Positions 34,400 to 41,753 of a stretch of DNA of 50,557 bases are shown piece by piece. Below the pieces are notes generated by a model. That model was given only the letters and a program-made list of their open reading frames with translations. It did not search any database and was not told where the DNA came from. Both the position numbers and the translations under genes were made by a program. The DNA lies in contig JAFKGI010000051.1 in the NCBI GenBank assembly GCA_017307785.1, positions 1-50,557 on the forward strand, written 5' to 3'. The first letter of the stretch is position 1. Every line of letters begins with the position of its first letter. This DNA comes from Vulcanimicrobiota bacterium. GTDB taxonomy: Bacteria; Vulcanimicrobiota; Xenobia; Xenobiales; JADMJV01.

Positions 34400-35040
34400 C
34401 GGGCCGACTCCACCAGCTCCGAGACTCGAATGCGTCCGGACTGAGGAGCGTGCAGCAGCCAGCCCGCAAGTCGGGCCGCCACCACCTTGGGATCCTGAAG
34501 TTGCTCCAGGTCGGCGTCTGGAACCGCTTCGCGATGCATCTGTGTATTCATGTCGCCAGGGTCGACGGCCACGAAGATGCGCTCGGGATTCTCGGCCGCC
34601 AGCGTGCGCGTCTGATGCTCCAGGGCGGCTTTGCTCAAGCCATAGACGCCCCAGCCCGGGTAGGCTTCCACTCCGGCATCGGAACTGATATTGACCACGA
34701 TTCTGGCCCGGCTCAGCTGAGCAAGATGCAGGGGGGCGAGCACGTTGGTGTGCACAACCTGAGCGACGTCCCGCCAGTCCGCGTTCTGAAGTTCGGGCAT
34801 GGGAGTGGCTCCCAGAGTCGAGGCATTGTTGATGAGGATGTCGATACGACCGAAACGCCGCAGGGTTTCTTGCACGATGCGCTCGGCCTCGAGGCCGACG
34901 TCGGCCGTGAGGACCAGAGAGCCGGCAGGGCCTTCGAAGGGATGACGGGCCACCAGGGCCAGTTGTTGGTCGTGAAGTTGTTCCGCCAGCGCGCGGCCCA
35001 GGCCACGCGAAGCGCCAGTGATGAGGATTACATTTGCCAT
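34396..35040 (-). CDS. Short-chain dehydrogenase/reductase
   Basis: 214 residues, ATG at 35040. Classical SDR: cofactor motif TGASRGLGRAL near residue 9, NNAS near 71, catalytic Ser in VVNISSDAG, and YGLSK (Tyr-x3-Lys), all present. NAD(P)-dependent oxidoreductase of unknown substrate. Cotranscribed with and overlapping the QueA-like gene, a pairing that would suit a modified-nucleoside or small-molecule pathway, but this is inference. Divergent from the hydroxylase gene at 35150. Confidence 0.92.
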   Translation of the reverse strand: MANVILITGASRGLGRALAEQLHDQQLALVARHPFEGPAGSLVLTADVGLEAERIVQETLRRFGRIDILINNASTLGATPMPELQNADWRDVAQVVHTNVLAPLHLAQLSRARIVVNISSDAGVEAYPGWGVYGLSKAALEHQTRTLAAENPERIFVAVDPGDMNTQMHREAVPDADLEQLQDPKVVAARLAGWLLHAPQSGRIRVSELVESAR

Positions 35041-35091
35041 ACCCCAAGTCTAGAATTCGGGGAGCCTGGCGAGACCGTGCGAAAGATCAGG

Positions 35092-35122
35092 AGGCCCCCT
35101 GTCCGAAGGGACAGGAGGGCCT
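35092..35122 (+). terminator. Hairpin in the divergent gap upstream of the hydroxylase gene
   Basis: Arm 35092-35104 pairs with 35109-35122 (one bulge, 4-nt loop) followed by TTT. It lies 28 nt before the start at 35150, so it would be a leader attenuator or a short terminator for transcription entering from the left. No T-run beyond TTT. Confidence 0.4.
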
Positions 35123-35149
35123 TTCCCACCTGTCTGGAAGCGGCTGGGG

Positions 35150-35818
35150 ATGTTTGTATCTGACGAATACTTAGAGATGATGCGGGAGAAGAAGACGCTG
35201 CCGGTCGACAGTCCCCCGCTCCGTCTGTTCCGCTGGAATTTTTTGGAAAAATTCACCCACACTCCCGTGCAAGTCGTGCCCATCGTCTGGTTGCCCATCG
35301 CCGCTTTGCTCGCCCTCAAAGGCTTGAGCAACTGGCCCGCCAGCGCCACCTGGCAGTGGTTCCCCTTCATGGTCGCGCTGGGCTTCGCGGTCATCTGGAC
35401 CTTGACCGAGTATGTGGTGCACCGCCACTTCTTCCACGGGAAAACGCGCTGGCGCTGGCAAGAGGAGTTCATGTTCCTCATCCACGGCATCCACCATGTC
35501 CAGCCTCACACCAGCACCCGCCTCGTCTCTCCGCTGGGCTTCGCCTTGCCGGTAGGCGCGATGTTCTTCTTCCTCTTCAGGACCATCTTCACGGCCATCG
35601 GCCAACTACACCTGGCCTACCCCTTCATGTGCGGCTTCATCCTCGGCTACGTCTGCTATGACGTGCTCCATTGGACCCTGCACCACGTTCCCGTCAAAAA
35701 CGCCTGGCTCAAACGCCTGCGCCGCCACCACCTGGAGCATCACTTCAAAGACAGCAAGAACAAATTCGGCGTGTCCACCGAAGCCTGGGACCACGTCTTC
35801 GGAACCACCGGCCGTTAG
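35150..35818 (+). CDS. Fatty acid hydroxylase/sterol desaturase family membrane protein
   Basis: 222 residues, ATG at 35150 with GGAAG upstream. Integral membrane diiron enzyme. Three His clusters: HRHFFH (about 86-91), HGIHH (about 108-112) and LRRHHLEHH (near 195), as in FA2H-type fatty-acid 2-hydroxylases. Four hydrophobic stretches around 45-80, 120-165. The order of His clusters and loop lengths fits FA2H-like proteins better than sterol C4-methyl oxidases. Substrate, probably a lipid acyl chain, not determined. The stop overlaps the following convergent gene by 4 bp. Confidence 0.88.
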   Translation: MFVSDEYLEMMREKKTLPVDSPPLRLFRWNFLEKFTHTPVQVVPIVWLPIAALLALKGLSNWPASATWQWFPFMVALGFAVIWTLTEYVVHRHFFHGKTRWRWQEEFMFLIHGIHHVQPHTSTRLVSPLGFALPVGAMFFFLFRTIFTAIGQLHLAYPFMCGFILGYVCYDVLHWTLHHVPVKNAWLKRLRRHHLEHHFKDSKNKFGVSTEAWDHVFGTTGR

Positions 35819-36594
35819 CCGAAGAGCCGATTATAGGCTTCTACACCCAGTACCGATATTGCGGCAATCACAATGAAAACAACCAGGAGAACCGCAGGGA
35901 TAATCCACGCAGGCCACTCGATCACTACTCTATTGAAGCGCTCCCGTAGGCAAATCGCTTCCTGTTCGCTCAAACCCCGCGCCATCTCGGAGCCGGCAGG
36001 GATCAGTTGTCGCCAGTGCTCAGGATCAGAACGCTGCGCGTAGTAAAGCCAGAGACCGTCAGCGCTGAGAGATCTCGGGAGTAGTCTGCTGGCAATCCAG
36101 AACAACAACCCGGGTGCCACCAGCATCACCAGCACCCAGACGATCCTGATCTGCATCTCGACAACCGCTCCGGTATGGTGGCCCGCCTCATATTCCTCGG
36201 CGGTTTCCATGAAAACCTGCGGAAGCACGTGAGTGAAGGCTTGAGTAGCGTTTGCCAGGAAGCCACCGCCCAGGCCGAAGATTATCCCGACCCCAAGCTG
36301 CCTGACTCCGTGATAAAACCGAGCCCACTGCCGAAACGCGCGATTCTTTTCAGGCAGCCTGGTTTGCGGATTCAGTCCCATTCCGTCCGCAGCTTCGCTG
36401 AGGTCTTCGCGAGTGGCCAGCCAGGTGAGAGGGATGGCTCCCAGACCCAAGAGCAACCCGAGACTGCCAAACAGCGCTGCCGAGTACCCCTGCCGCTTGG
36501 AGCGGACTGCGCACCACACGGTCGCGACCAGACATCCGGCCAACCAACCTTCGGTGAGCGAAAGCAGCGTTATGGGCTCCAGGAAACTACCCAC
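35815..36594 (-). CDS. Hypothetical membrane protein (paralogue of its upstream neighbour)
   Basis: 259 residues from the GTG at 36594, which overlaps the end of the previous gene by 8 bp; the open frame further upstream is rejected. N-terminal pair of helices (LTEGWLAGCLVATVWCAV; FGSLGLLLGLGAIPLTWLA), a third near 110-125, a fourth and fifth around 155-180 and a last one at 225-250 (WPAWIIPAVLLVVFIVIAAI). No motif I recognise. The first 60 residues align by eye with the first 60 residues of the upstream gene's product. Confidence 0.65.
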   Translation of the reverse strand: MGSFLEPITLLSLTEGWLAGCLVATVWCAVRSKRQGYSAALFGSLGLLLGLGAIPLTWLATREDLSEAADGMGLNPQTRLPEKNRAFRQWARFYHGVRQLGVGIIFGLGGGFLANATQAFTHVLPQVFMETAEEYEAGHHTGAVVEMQIRIVWVLVMLVAPGLLFWIASRLLPRSLSADGLWLYYAQRSDPEHWRQLIPAGSEMARGLSEQEAICLRERFNRVVIEWPAWIIPAVLLVVFIVIAAISVLGVEAYNRLFG

Positions 36595-37156
36595 CGACCC
36601 ACCCCGACAACTGCCGCACCGGTTCGAGCAAGGCGAAGGCAAGAACGCTCAGAAACCCACTGACAACGGCCAGCACGGGTAGCAACTTCGCCCAGTTTCC
36701 CAGCAATCGAATCGCCAGCTCATCCTCTTCTAAGTCCTCACAGCGAAACTGATGCTGGACGAACTCGAAAACGGAGAGCGGCAACGGGATGCTGGCGACG
36801 ACCCAGAAGGCGGCGACCGCTCCCGACTTCAAGGCCCCAATCAGCTCCAAGACCGTGTAGGTCGGGATCGGAAGTGCCAAAGATAGGCACGTCAAATGGT
36901 CGGCATACTTCAGGAACACGGACTGGGAAAGTAGGAACAGGGTGGTGGACAATCCCCCCAGCAGCGCCACCACTGCCAGAGACTGGGCCAGTTGAGGGCA
37001 GGGCCTGGCTTTCTGTGCGAGTGGGATGGCACCGGGTCCGAGGAGCAGCGCCATCCACGCGAAAGCGCCCGCCGGGAGGCGTCGTCGCCGGGCTACTCGC
37101 CAACTGATCACGGCGGAGAGCAGCGAGACCAGGGCCCATCCAGGTAGAATCCCCAC
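36587..37156 (-). CDS. Hypothetical membrane protein
   Basis: 189 residues from the GTG at 37156; a longer frame would add 19 residues without support. Five hydrophobic segments: about 8-20 (LVSLLSAVISW), 35-52 (WMALLLGPGAIPL), 63-80, 90-130 and 160-180. Shares the order helix - Arg-rich turn - helix - LGxGAIPL with the downstream protein: RVARRRRLPAGAFAWMALLL here. Function unknown. First gene of the two-gene operon; a TATAAT is 68 bp upstream. Confidence 0.62.
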   Translation of the reverse strand: MGILPGWALVSLLSAVISWRVARRRRLPAGAFAWMALLLGPGAIPLAQKARPCPQLAQSLAVVALLGGLSTTLFLLSQSVFLKYADHLTCLSLALPIPTYTVLELIGALKSGAVAAFWVVASIPLPLSVFEFVQHQFRCEDLEEDELAIRLLGNWAKLLPVLAVVSGFLSVLAFALLEPVRQLSGWVGG

Positions 37157-37223
37157 GGTGCCATCTTTCTGCGTCAGCGAACAAGACGCCTGGCAAGGGT
37201 AACTCGCGGGCAATCCTCAAAAA

Positions 37224-37229
37224 TTATAC
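37224..37229 (-). promoter_or_regulatory. Candidate -10 box for the membrane-protein pair
   Basis: Perfect TATAAT on the minus strand in an A/T-rich stretch, 68 bp before the GTG at 37156. No convincing -35 at 16-18 bp. Confidence 0.35.
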
Positions 37230-37263
37230 TCAAAAAGAGCAAAAAGGCTTGTCTCTAGCCCAG

Positions 37264-37284
37264 ATAGTGTGCTACAAACACTAT
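37264..37284. promoter_or_regulatory. Palindromic operator upstream of the radical SAM operon
   Basis: ATAGTGT (37264-37270), 7-bp spacer, ACACTAT (37278-37284): a perfect inverted repeat 23 bp before the ATG at 37308. TTGTCT (37249-37254) with TACAAA (37273-37278) could form a promoter overlapping it, so a repressor would block it. Regulator unknown. Confidence 0.5.
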
Positions 37285-37307
37285 ATCACCTTTCTCTGGA
37301 GGCCCGT

Positions 37308-38726
37308 ATGAAGTGGGTTCAGCCTTGCTCTGCCGATCGGCAGATTTATCGCCCTCAAGACGTCTTTGACGCCGGGGAACGTCATCACCACATTTCCAAT
37401 ACCGCCTACCCTATCGCTCATTCCCGAACCTGGGGAGCCTATCGTGTGGCGGACCGCGCTCGCCACCGCGAACGGGTTCAGCAAGCCTTTGCCGGCGAGG
37501 AACCGATTTGCCTCTACGCGCACATCCCGTTCTGTGAGAAGCGCTGCTCTTTCTGCGAATACACCGTGGTCAATCGCGAAGAGAGCAAGCAGACGTTGCC
37601 CTACATGCAGCGTCTGGAACGGGAACTGAACGCCTACGCCGACCTTCTGGGAGCGCGCCGCATCGCCGGCTTTGACATCGGGGGCGGCACCCCGTCCTTT
37701 GTGCCCCAGGAGCAAATCGAGTCCCTGGTGGGTCTGGCCAGACAACGCTTCGACTTCGCTCCGGACATGCGCATCTCGATCGAAACCACCCCGCGCATCG
37801 CCGCTCAGGAAGCCGACAAGATTCGGGCCTATCGCCAAATGGGCATCGAGCGTATCAGCATGGGAATTCAGGTCATCCAGCCCGACCTGCTGCGTATCCT
37901 CAACCGAGACTCCAACGGAGTCGAACACCATTTCCGGGCGGTGGAAAACATCCGCCAGGCTGGCTTTGACAACTTCAACGTCGACTTGATGTACGGCTTC
38001 GCCAACCAGACCCTGGAAAGCTGGCAGGCTACCGTGGAACACGCCCTGGCCCTGGACCCGGAGGCCATCACCCTCTACCGAATGCGCTACAAGCTGACAC
38101 GCATCTCTGACCAGGCCGACCAGGTCACCATGGATCAGGTGCGAGTTCTGTCCCGCTGGGCCAAGCAACGGCTGAAGGCGGCCGGCTACCTGGCCAATCC
38201 GGGTAAGAACACCTACTGCCGCGTGCCCAAGGATACAGGCACCAGCGACTACATCGCCCGACGAGTGATTCAGGGAATGCCTTACCTCGGCCTGGGCCTG
38301 GGCGCCCAGACTTTTACCGACACCACCATTGCCTACAACGATGGGGCCGTAGCCAAGAATCTGATGCCTTACTTTCGTTCGGTCGACGCCGGCCAGTTGC
38401 CGCTCCAGGACTTCTACGATCTCCCCCTGGCGCAAATGATGGCCAAGATGATCTGCGTCAGCTTCTACTTCGGCGAGATTGATCGAGCAGCGTTCCTGCG
38501 CAAGTTTGGACTGCCGCTGGAGACGGCCTACGCAGCGGAAATTGAATTCGCGCTGCAAAGGGGTCTGATGGAGTGGAAGCCCGAGACACTCAGTATGACG
38601 ACCCTCGGGGAGGACCACTTTTCCGGGCTGTGCGCCCTCTTCCACGCTCCCTCGGTCAAAGGCTATCTGCTGGAATACGCCGGAGACATGAGTGGCGACC
38701 GCCGACTGGCCCTCAAGGTGAGCTGA
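37308..38726 (+). CDS. Radical SAM protein of the coproporphyrinogen III oxidase-like (HemN/HemW) group
   Basis: 472 residues, ATG at 37308 with GGAGG 5 nt upstream. Fe-S motif CEKRCSFC (Cys76, 80, 83; Cx3Cx2C) preceded by LYAHIPFC, the HemN/HemW signature. Then FDIGGGTPSFVP (SAM binding), ISIETTP, MGIERISMGIQV and VDLMYGFANQT. After the barrel there is a HemN-like C-terminal helical region with QMMAKMICVSFYFG. The first 60 residues before the barrel are unusual for HemW. Members oxidise coproporphyrinogen, chaperone heme or, in related groups, act on other substrates; here the role is open. The next gene starts 1 bp after the stop, so both are one operon. Confidence 0.9.
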   Translation: MKWVQPCSADRQIYRPQDVFDAGERHHHISNTAYPIAHSRTWGAYRVADRARHRERVQQAFAGEEPICLYAHIPFCEKRCSFCEYTVVNREESKQTLPYMQRLERELNAYADLLGARRIAGFDIGGGTPSFVPQEQIESLVGLARQRFDFAPDMRISIETTPRIAAQEADKIRAYRQMGIERISMGIQVIQPDLLRILNRDSNGVEHHFRAVENIRQAGFDNFNVDLMYGFANQTLESWQATVEHALALDPEAITLYRMRYKLTRISDQADQVTMDQVRVLSRWAKQRLKAAGYLANPGKNTYCRVPKDTGTSDYIARRVIQGMPYLGLGLGAQTFTDTTIAYNDGAVAKNLMPYFRSVDAGQLPLQDFYDLPLAQMMAKMICVSFYFGEIDRAAFLRKFGLPLETAYAAEIEFALQRGLMEWKPETLSMTTLGEDHFSGLCALFHAPSVKGYLLEYAGDMSGDRRLALKVS

Positions 38727-38727
38727 T

Positions 38728-39441
38728 ATGGATTTCGCCAACATTCTCTTTGGTGGGCCATGCAATCGAGCCTGTCCGTTTTGTATCGGGAAGCAGCTTC
38801 CGGCGGCGCTGGGGCAAAACAACCTGCGCATCTATCCGTTGCGTAAACAGGATGAATTCGTGCGCCGACTCCAGCAAAGCCAGGTCCGTCAAATCGTTTT
38901 CACCGGCACCAACACGGACCCGCAACTTTACCGCTACGAAGAGCGACTGCTCAACGAACTCCGGGGCCAGTTGCCCGGAGCCCAATTCTGCCTGCACAGC
39001 AACGGGGCTCTGGCGCTACGCAAAATCGACGTATTCAATCGCTACGACCGAGTCTGCCTGTCCTTTCCAACCTTCGAGGCGGACCTCTACCAACAGCTGA
39101 TGGGCTCGCCCCGAGTGCCGGATCTCGCCGAAATTCTGAGACACTCTCGAGTGCCCGTCAAAATCTCGGCGCTGGCCGCTCACGTCAGCTCCGCTTTTCT
39201 CGACCGCCTGCGCGAACTCGGCGTCCAAAGAGTCGTGTTGCGGCGACTTTATGGCATCCACGAAAGCGTTCAGCTTCCCCAGGGACTGAATCTGCAGGGA
39301 AGCTATCGAGGCAATCCGGTCTATGACTGGCGAGGCCTGGAGGTGACGGACTGGACTTTCGACACCTGCGAGAGCACCAGCCTGAACCTTTTTCCTGACG
39401 GGACCATCAGCCCCCACTACCTGCTGACGCGCGCCAGTTGA
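38728..39441 (+). CDS. Radical SAM domain protein, short
   Basis: 237 residues. Starts MDFANILFGGPCNRACPFC, giving the Cx3Cx2C cluster at residues 12, 16 and 19, almost at the N-terminus. A triosephosphate-isomerase-type half barrel follows (VRQIVFTGTNTDPQLY; FCLHSNGALAL; YDRVCLSFPTFEADLYQQLM; VPVKISALAAHV). It has no SPASM-like cysteine cluster: only Cys ... TFDTCEST near the end. Because it lies 1 bp after the preceding radical SAM gene, the two probably act on one pathway. No peptide precursor gene was found next to them. Overlaps the convergent MauE-like gene by 25 bp. Confidence 0.88.
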   Translation: MDFANILFGGPCNRACPFCIGKQLPAALGQNNLRIYPLRKQDEFVRRLQQSQVRQIVFTGTNTDPQLYRYEERLLNELRGQLPGAQFCLHSNGALALRKIDVFNRYDRVCLSFPTFEADLYQQLMGSPRVPDLAEILRHSRVPVKISALAAHVSSAFLDRLRELGVQRVVLRRLYGIHESVQLPQGLNLQGSYRGNPVYDWRGLEVTDWTFDTCESTSLNLFPDGTISPHYLLTRAS

Positions 39442-39833
39442 TCCTCAACCTCCAGGCGGGTCCGCCGCCAGCTCAGGTAGACCGCGACCGCCAGGCAGAT
39501 CACGCAATGCCAGGGGGAGACCTTGAGACTGAAGACTCCAAAACAGGCGCAGCGAATCTGCAGGCCTCGATAGAGCACGCTGGCGACGGCCAGCGCGAAA
39601 GTATAGAACAGCACCTCGCAGAGGGCCAGACAGTGACGAATTTGTCGCCCACTCAACAAGGCCAGTCCCAGCAGAATCTCGCCCCCGATGATCAGCGGCG
39701 CGACGTAAGGAAGTAGCGGAGCGGGAAAGAGACCATAACGGCTGAGCATTGCCTGAAAGTGGCCAGGGTCGGCCACTTTCAGCAGCCCCGCCAACACCAA
39801 TACAAGACCTAAAACAAGACACTCGCGTCGCAT
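39417..39833 (-). CDS. MauE/DoxX-like membrane protein
   Basis: 138 residues, four membrane helices (about 5-20, 42-60, 68-87 and 108-122). IRCACFG (about 93-99) is the Cys-x-Cys-Phe-Gly motif of MauE-type proteins, which help form disulfides or deliver electrons in amine dehydrogenase maturation. PLIIGGEILLGLALL also fits the family. A small hairpin (CGGCA 39836-39840 with TGCCG 39844-39848) touches the ATG; no Shine-Dalgarno is seen. Downstream of the 59-residue SEC-C gene by 57 bp on the same strand. Confidence 0.78.
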   Translation of the reverse strand: MRRECLVLGLVLVLAGLLKVADPGHFQAMLSRYGLFPAPLLPYVAPLIIGGEILLGLALLSGRQIRHCLALCEVLFYTFALAVASVLYRGLQIRCACFGVFSLKVSPWHCVICLAVAVYLSWRRTRLEVEDQLARVSR

Positions 39834-39890
39834 AACGGCATTGTGCCGAAAGCGACTTAAGGCCAGCCCTGTGGAGACCTGAGAGGTTTC

Positions 39891-40070
39891 TTAAGACTCT
39901 TTCACGGCGCCGCAGCACTTCTTATATTTCTTGCCGCTGCCGCAAGGGCACGGGTCGTTGCGGCCAATCTTGGGCTCACTGCGACGGACGGTGTGATTGT
40001 GGCCGCAGCCGTGATGATCACAGTCGGCTCCGTGGACGTGGGGGGCTTTTTGGGTAGCGGTTTGACTCAT
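39891..40070 (-). CDS. Small His-rich SEC-C motif protein (59 residues)
   Basis: ATG at 40070, TAA at 39891. Two parts: a His/Cys-rich N-terminus (HVHGADCDHHGCGHNH, residues 11-26) and a C-terminal SEC-C motif (RNDPCPCGSGKKYKKCC, about 37-53) identical in style to the end of SecA. Both halves suggest metal binding, zinc in the SEC-C part. No signal peptide. It is a stand-alone SEC-C protein, not part of SecA. 34 bp after the dioxygenase gene's stop and 57 bp before the MauE-like start, so cotranscription is likely. Real because codon use and motif are strong despite the length. Confidence 0.8.
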   Translation of the reverse strand: MSQTATQKAPHVHGADCDHHGCGHNHTVRRSEPKIGRNDPCPCGSGKKYKKCCGAVKES

Positions 40071-40104
40071 GCTGGTGTGATTCCACAGGCCCGGCCCGAA
40101 TCCC

Positions 40105-41088
40105 TTATCCCAGGGCGGTTTGCAGGTACTCGGGCAGCCTGGAATGATACTCGGGTACAGCCTGGATATGGCGAATGCACATGGCCACTACCGGATCGGG
40201 ATAGCGGTGATTGGCATGGTAGCCCAGCAGGTTGACCGAGGCCAGGGCCAGGCGACCCTTGATAGGCACGTCTTCGCAAAACGACACGGTGCGAGCCACG
40301 TAAGGTTCGACCTCCGCACTCTGGAAGTAAATTCCCGACGAAATGCGCGGATTGCGCGCCCAGGGACTGCAGCCTCCGCCCCAATGCAGCAGGTACTGGT
40401 TCCAGGCCAGAATCGAGCCGGCCTGAGCGGGCAGAGCGCGGCTGTCCTGATGGTTGGAAAAGGCGCAGCAGGATGGATTTTCCGGCAAGTTCGGGTCGGC
40501 CGACATCGGTAGCACCGACATACAACCATTCAGGGGATAAGTATCCAGCAACGGCAGCCAGGCGGTCACCAACAGCGGGCTCTTGTCCTCGCGCAAGCAT
40601 TTGCGCTCCCCAAACTGGGCGTCGCGATGGGGAGGCCAACCTTTGCTGGCCGTCTCCGGCGAAATATACCAGGTCCAGAAGTCGGCCAGAGGATAGCATC
40701 CCTGCCCCAGGATCGGCTCCAGCGAGCGGGCGACTCCCTGCAGCAATTGCCAGTATTCATCGTAGGCACACAGAAAGATCGGGTGCAACCCAAATTCCAC
40801 CAGGTTGCTCACCGCCAACGCCAGAGCCTCGGTGTGCTGCTTGGGAATGGCTGGTTCCGATTGTAGATAGCCTTCCTCGCAAACCTGCAACCTGGCCCGC
40901 GCGATGTCAGTTTCTGTCATCGCATAGCGAGTATCCCGCCAGGGGCAGTCGCTAATGGTCAGGTGCGGGTTGAGCTCTTTCCAGAAATCCGCGAAGAAAG
41001 TCTGCTCGATGCGAAGTTCCCAGTCGTGGTGGCTTTGGAAGAATTTGGCGTCGGGAGTCATGGGTGCTTGCGTTCTCGCAGCAACCAC
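40105..41088 (-). CDS. Phytanoyl-CoA dioxygenase (PhyH)-like Fe(II)/2-oxoglutarate oxygenase
   Basis: 327 residues from GTG at 41088 (GAGGG 4-5 nt upstream); ATG at 41061 is an alternative. The double-stranded beta-helix metal site is visible: WPPHRDAQFGE (HxD) and LAWNQYLLHWGG (distal His), with RISSGIYFQS carrying the Arg for 2-oxoglutarate. Such enzymes hydroxylate small molecules or protein side chains; the substrate is not known. It follows fliH on the same strand at only 20 bp, so it may be the distal part of the flagellar transcript. Confidence 0.75.
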   Translation of the reverse strand: MVAARTQAPMTPDAKFFQSHHDWELRIEQTFFADFWKELNPHLTISDCPWRDTRYAMTETDIARARLQVCEEGYLQSEPAIPKQHTEALALAVSNLVEFGLHPIFLCAYDEYWQLLQGVARSLEPILGQGCYPLADFWTWYISPETASKGWPPHRDAQFGERKCLREDKSPLLVTAWLPLLDTYPLNGCMSVLPMSADPNLPENPSCCAFSNHQDSRALPAQAGSILAWNQYLLHWGGGCSPWARNPRISSGIYFQSAEVEPYVARTVSFCEDVPIKGRLALASVNLLGYHANHRYPDPVVAMCIRHIQAVPEYHSRLPEYLQTALG

Positions 41089-41108
41089 ACCACCCTCTTA
41101 AAAATATC

Positions 41109-41753
41109 CTAAGCTGCGGACACACCCAGGCAATCTGCCAATTGCTGAATGCGCGTATTGAGATTTCCCTGGACCGAACCGGAGGTTCCGCGCACCACAA
41201 ACTCGTGCTCGCCCAGCGTGGACTCGCAGCGGACGTCCACTCCCTGCGGAGCCTTCATCTTGGTGAGCTGGCTGGGGTGCAGCCATAACTGCACCGGCTC
41301 ATCCTGTTGCAGGTAGGGCTGCAAAGTCTCATCGATCGCCGATTGCAGCGTCTCAGGGTGGTCCTCCAGCAGTTGGGCCCAGGCCTTTTGCGAGGCCTTC
41401 AGGACCAACTGACCGAGCATCTTCTTAAGGCCGTCTTTAACCTTCTCCATCTCCGAATCGAAATGATCCTTTAACTTGACGACGTGAGCGCGCAAGTCCG
41501 CCTGACTTTCCTCCTGCAGGTTGGCCAGCATCTGTTCCACCTGACGGCGGCCCTCTTCCAGACCCTGCTGCACTCCCTGCAGACGCGCCTGCTCGCGAAT
41601 CTGGTCCGCCTCTTCGCGGGCTTTCTCGACCATCTGCGCCGCCCTCTGGCGAGAGAGGGCAACCATCGAGCTGTCCCGCTGGCCGGCATCCGGAAAAGGC
41701 ACCACACAGGGGGCGGAGTCGAATTGGGCTACCGCCCAGCTACGCTCAGACAT
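41109..41753 (-). CDS. fliH: Flagellar assembly protein FliH
   Basis: 214 residues from ATG at 41753, an 8-bp overlap with fliG; ATG at 41765 would extend the overlap. Regulator of the FliI ATPase: a long coiled-coil (RQRAAQMVEKAREEADQIRE ... EEGRRQVEQMLANLQEE) in the N-terminal half and a small alpha/beta C-terminal domain (VQLWLHPSQLTKM; VRCESTLGEHEFVV) as in FliH/V-ATPase subunit E relatives. Glu-rich GxxxG spacing is modest. fliI, its usual neighbour, is absent here. Confidence 0.82.
   Translation of the reverse strand: MSERSWAVAQFDSAPCVVPFPDAGQRDSSMVALSRQRAAQMVEKAREEADQIREQARLQGVQQGLEEGRRQVEQMLANLQEESQADLRAHVVKLKDHFDSEMEKVKDGLKKMLGQLVLKASQKAWAQLLEDHPETLQSAIDETLQPYLQQDEPVQLWLHPSQLTKMKAPQGVDVRCESTLGEHEFVVRGTSGSVQGNLNTRIQQLADCLGVSAA

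Noticed and set aside
33527..35047. One 506-residue reading frame on the minus strand spanning the SDR and QueA-like genes
   Set aside because: Only its last 290 residues read as QueA-like. The upstream part is a wrong-frame translation of the SDR gene, whose own frame has every SDR motif and whose stop overlaps the QueA-like ATG.
38727..38727. Search for a RiPP precursor near the radical SAM pair
   Set aside because: The genes are 1 bp apart and the upstream 150 bp holds no credible short reading frame with a start signal.
37281..38831. 516-residue open frame opposite the first radical SAM gene
   Set aside because: Antisense shadow: the plus frame has the Cx3Cx2C cluster, HemN-like motifs and a Shine-Dalgarno; the minus frame shows no domain.
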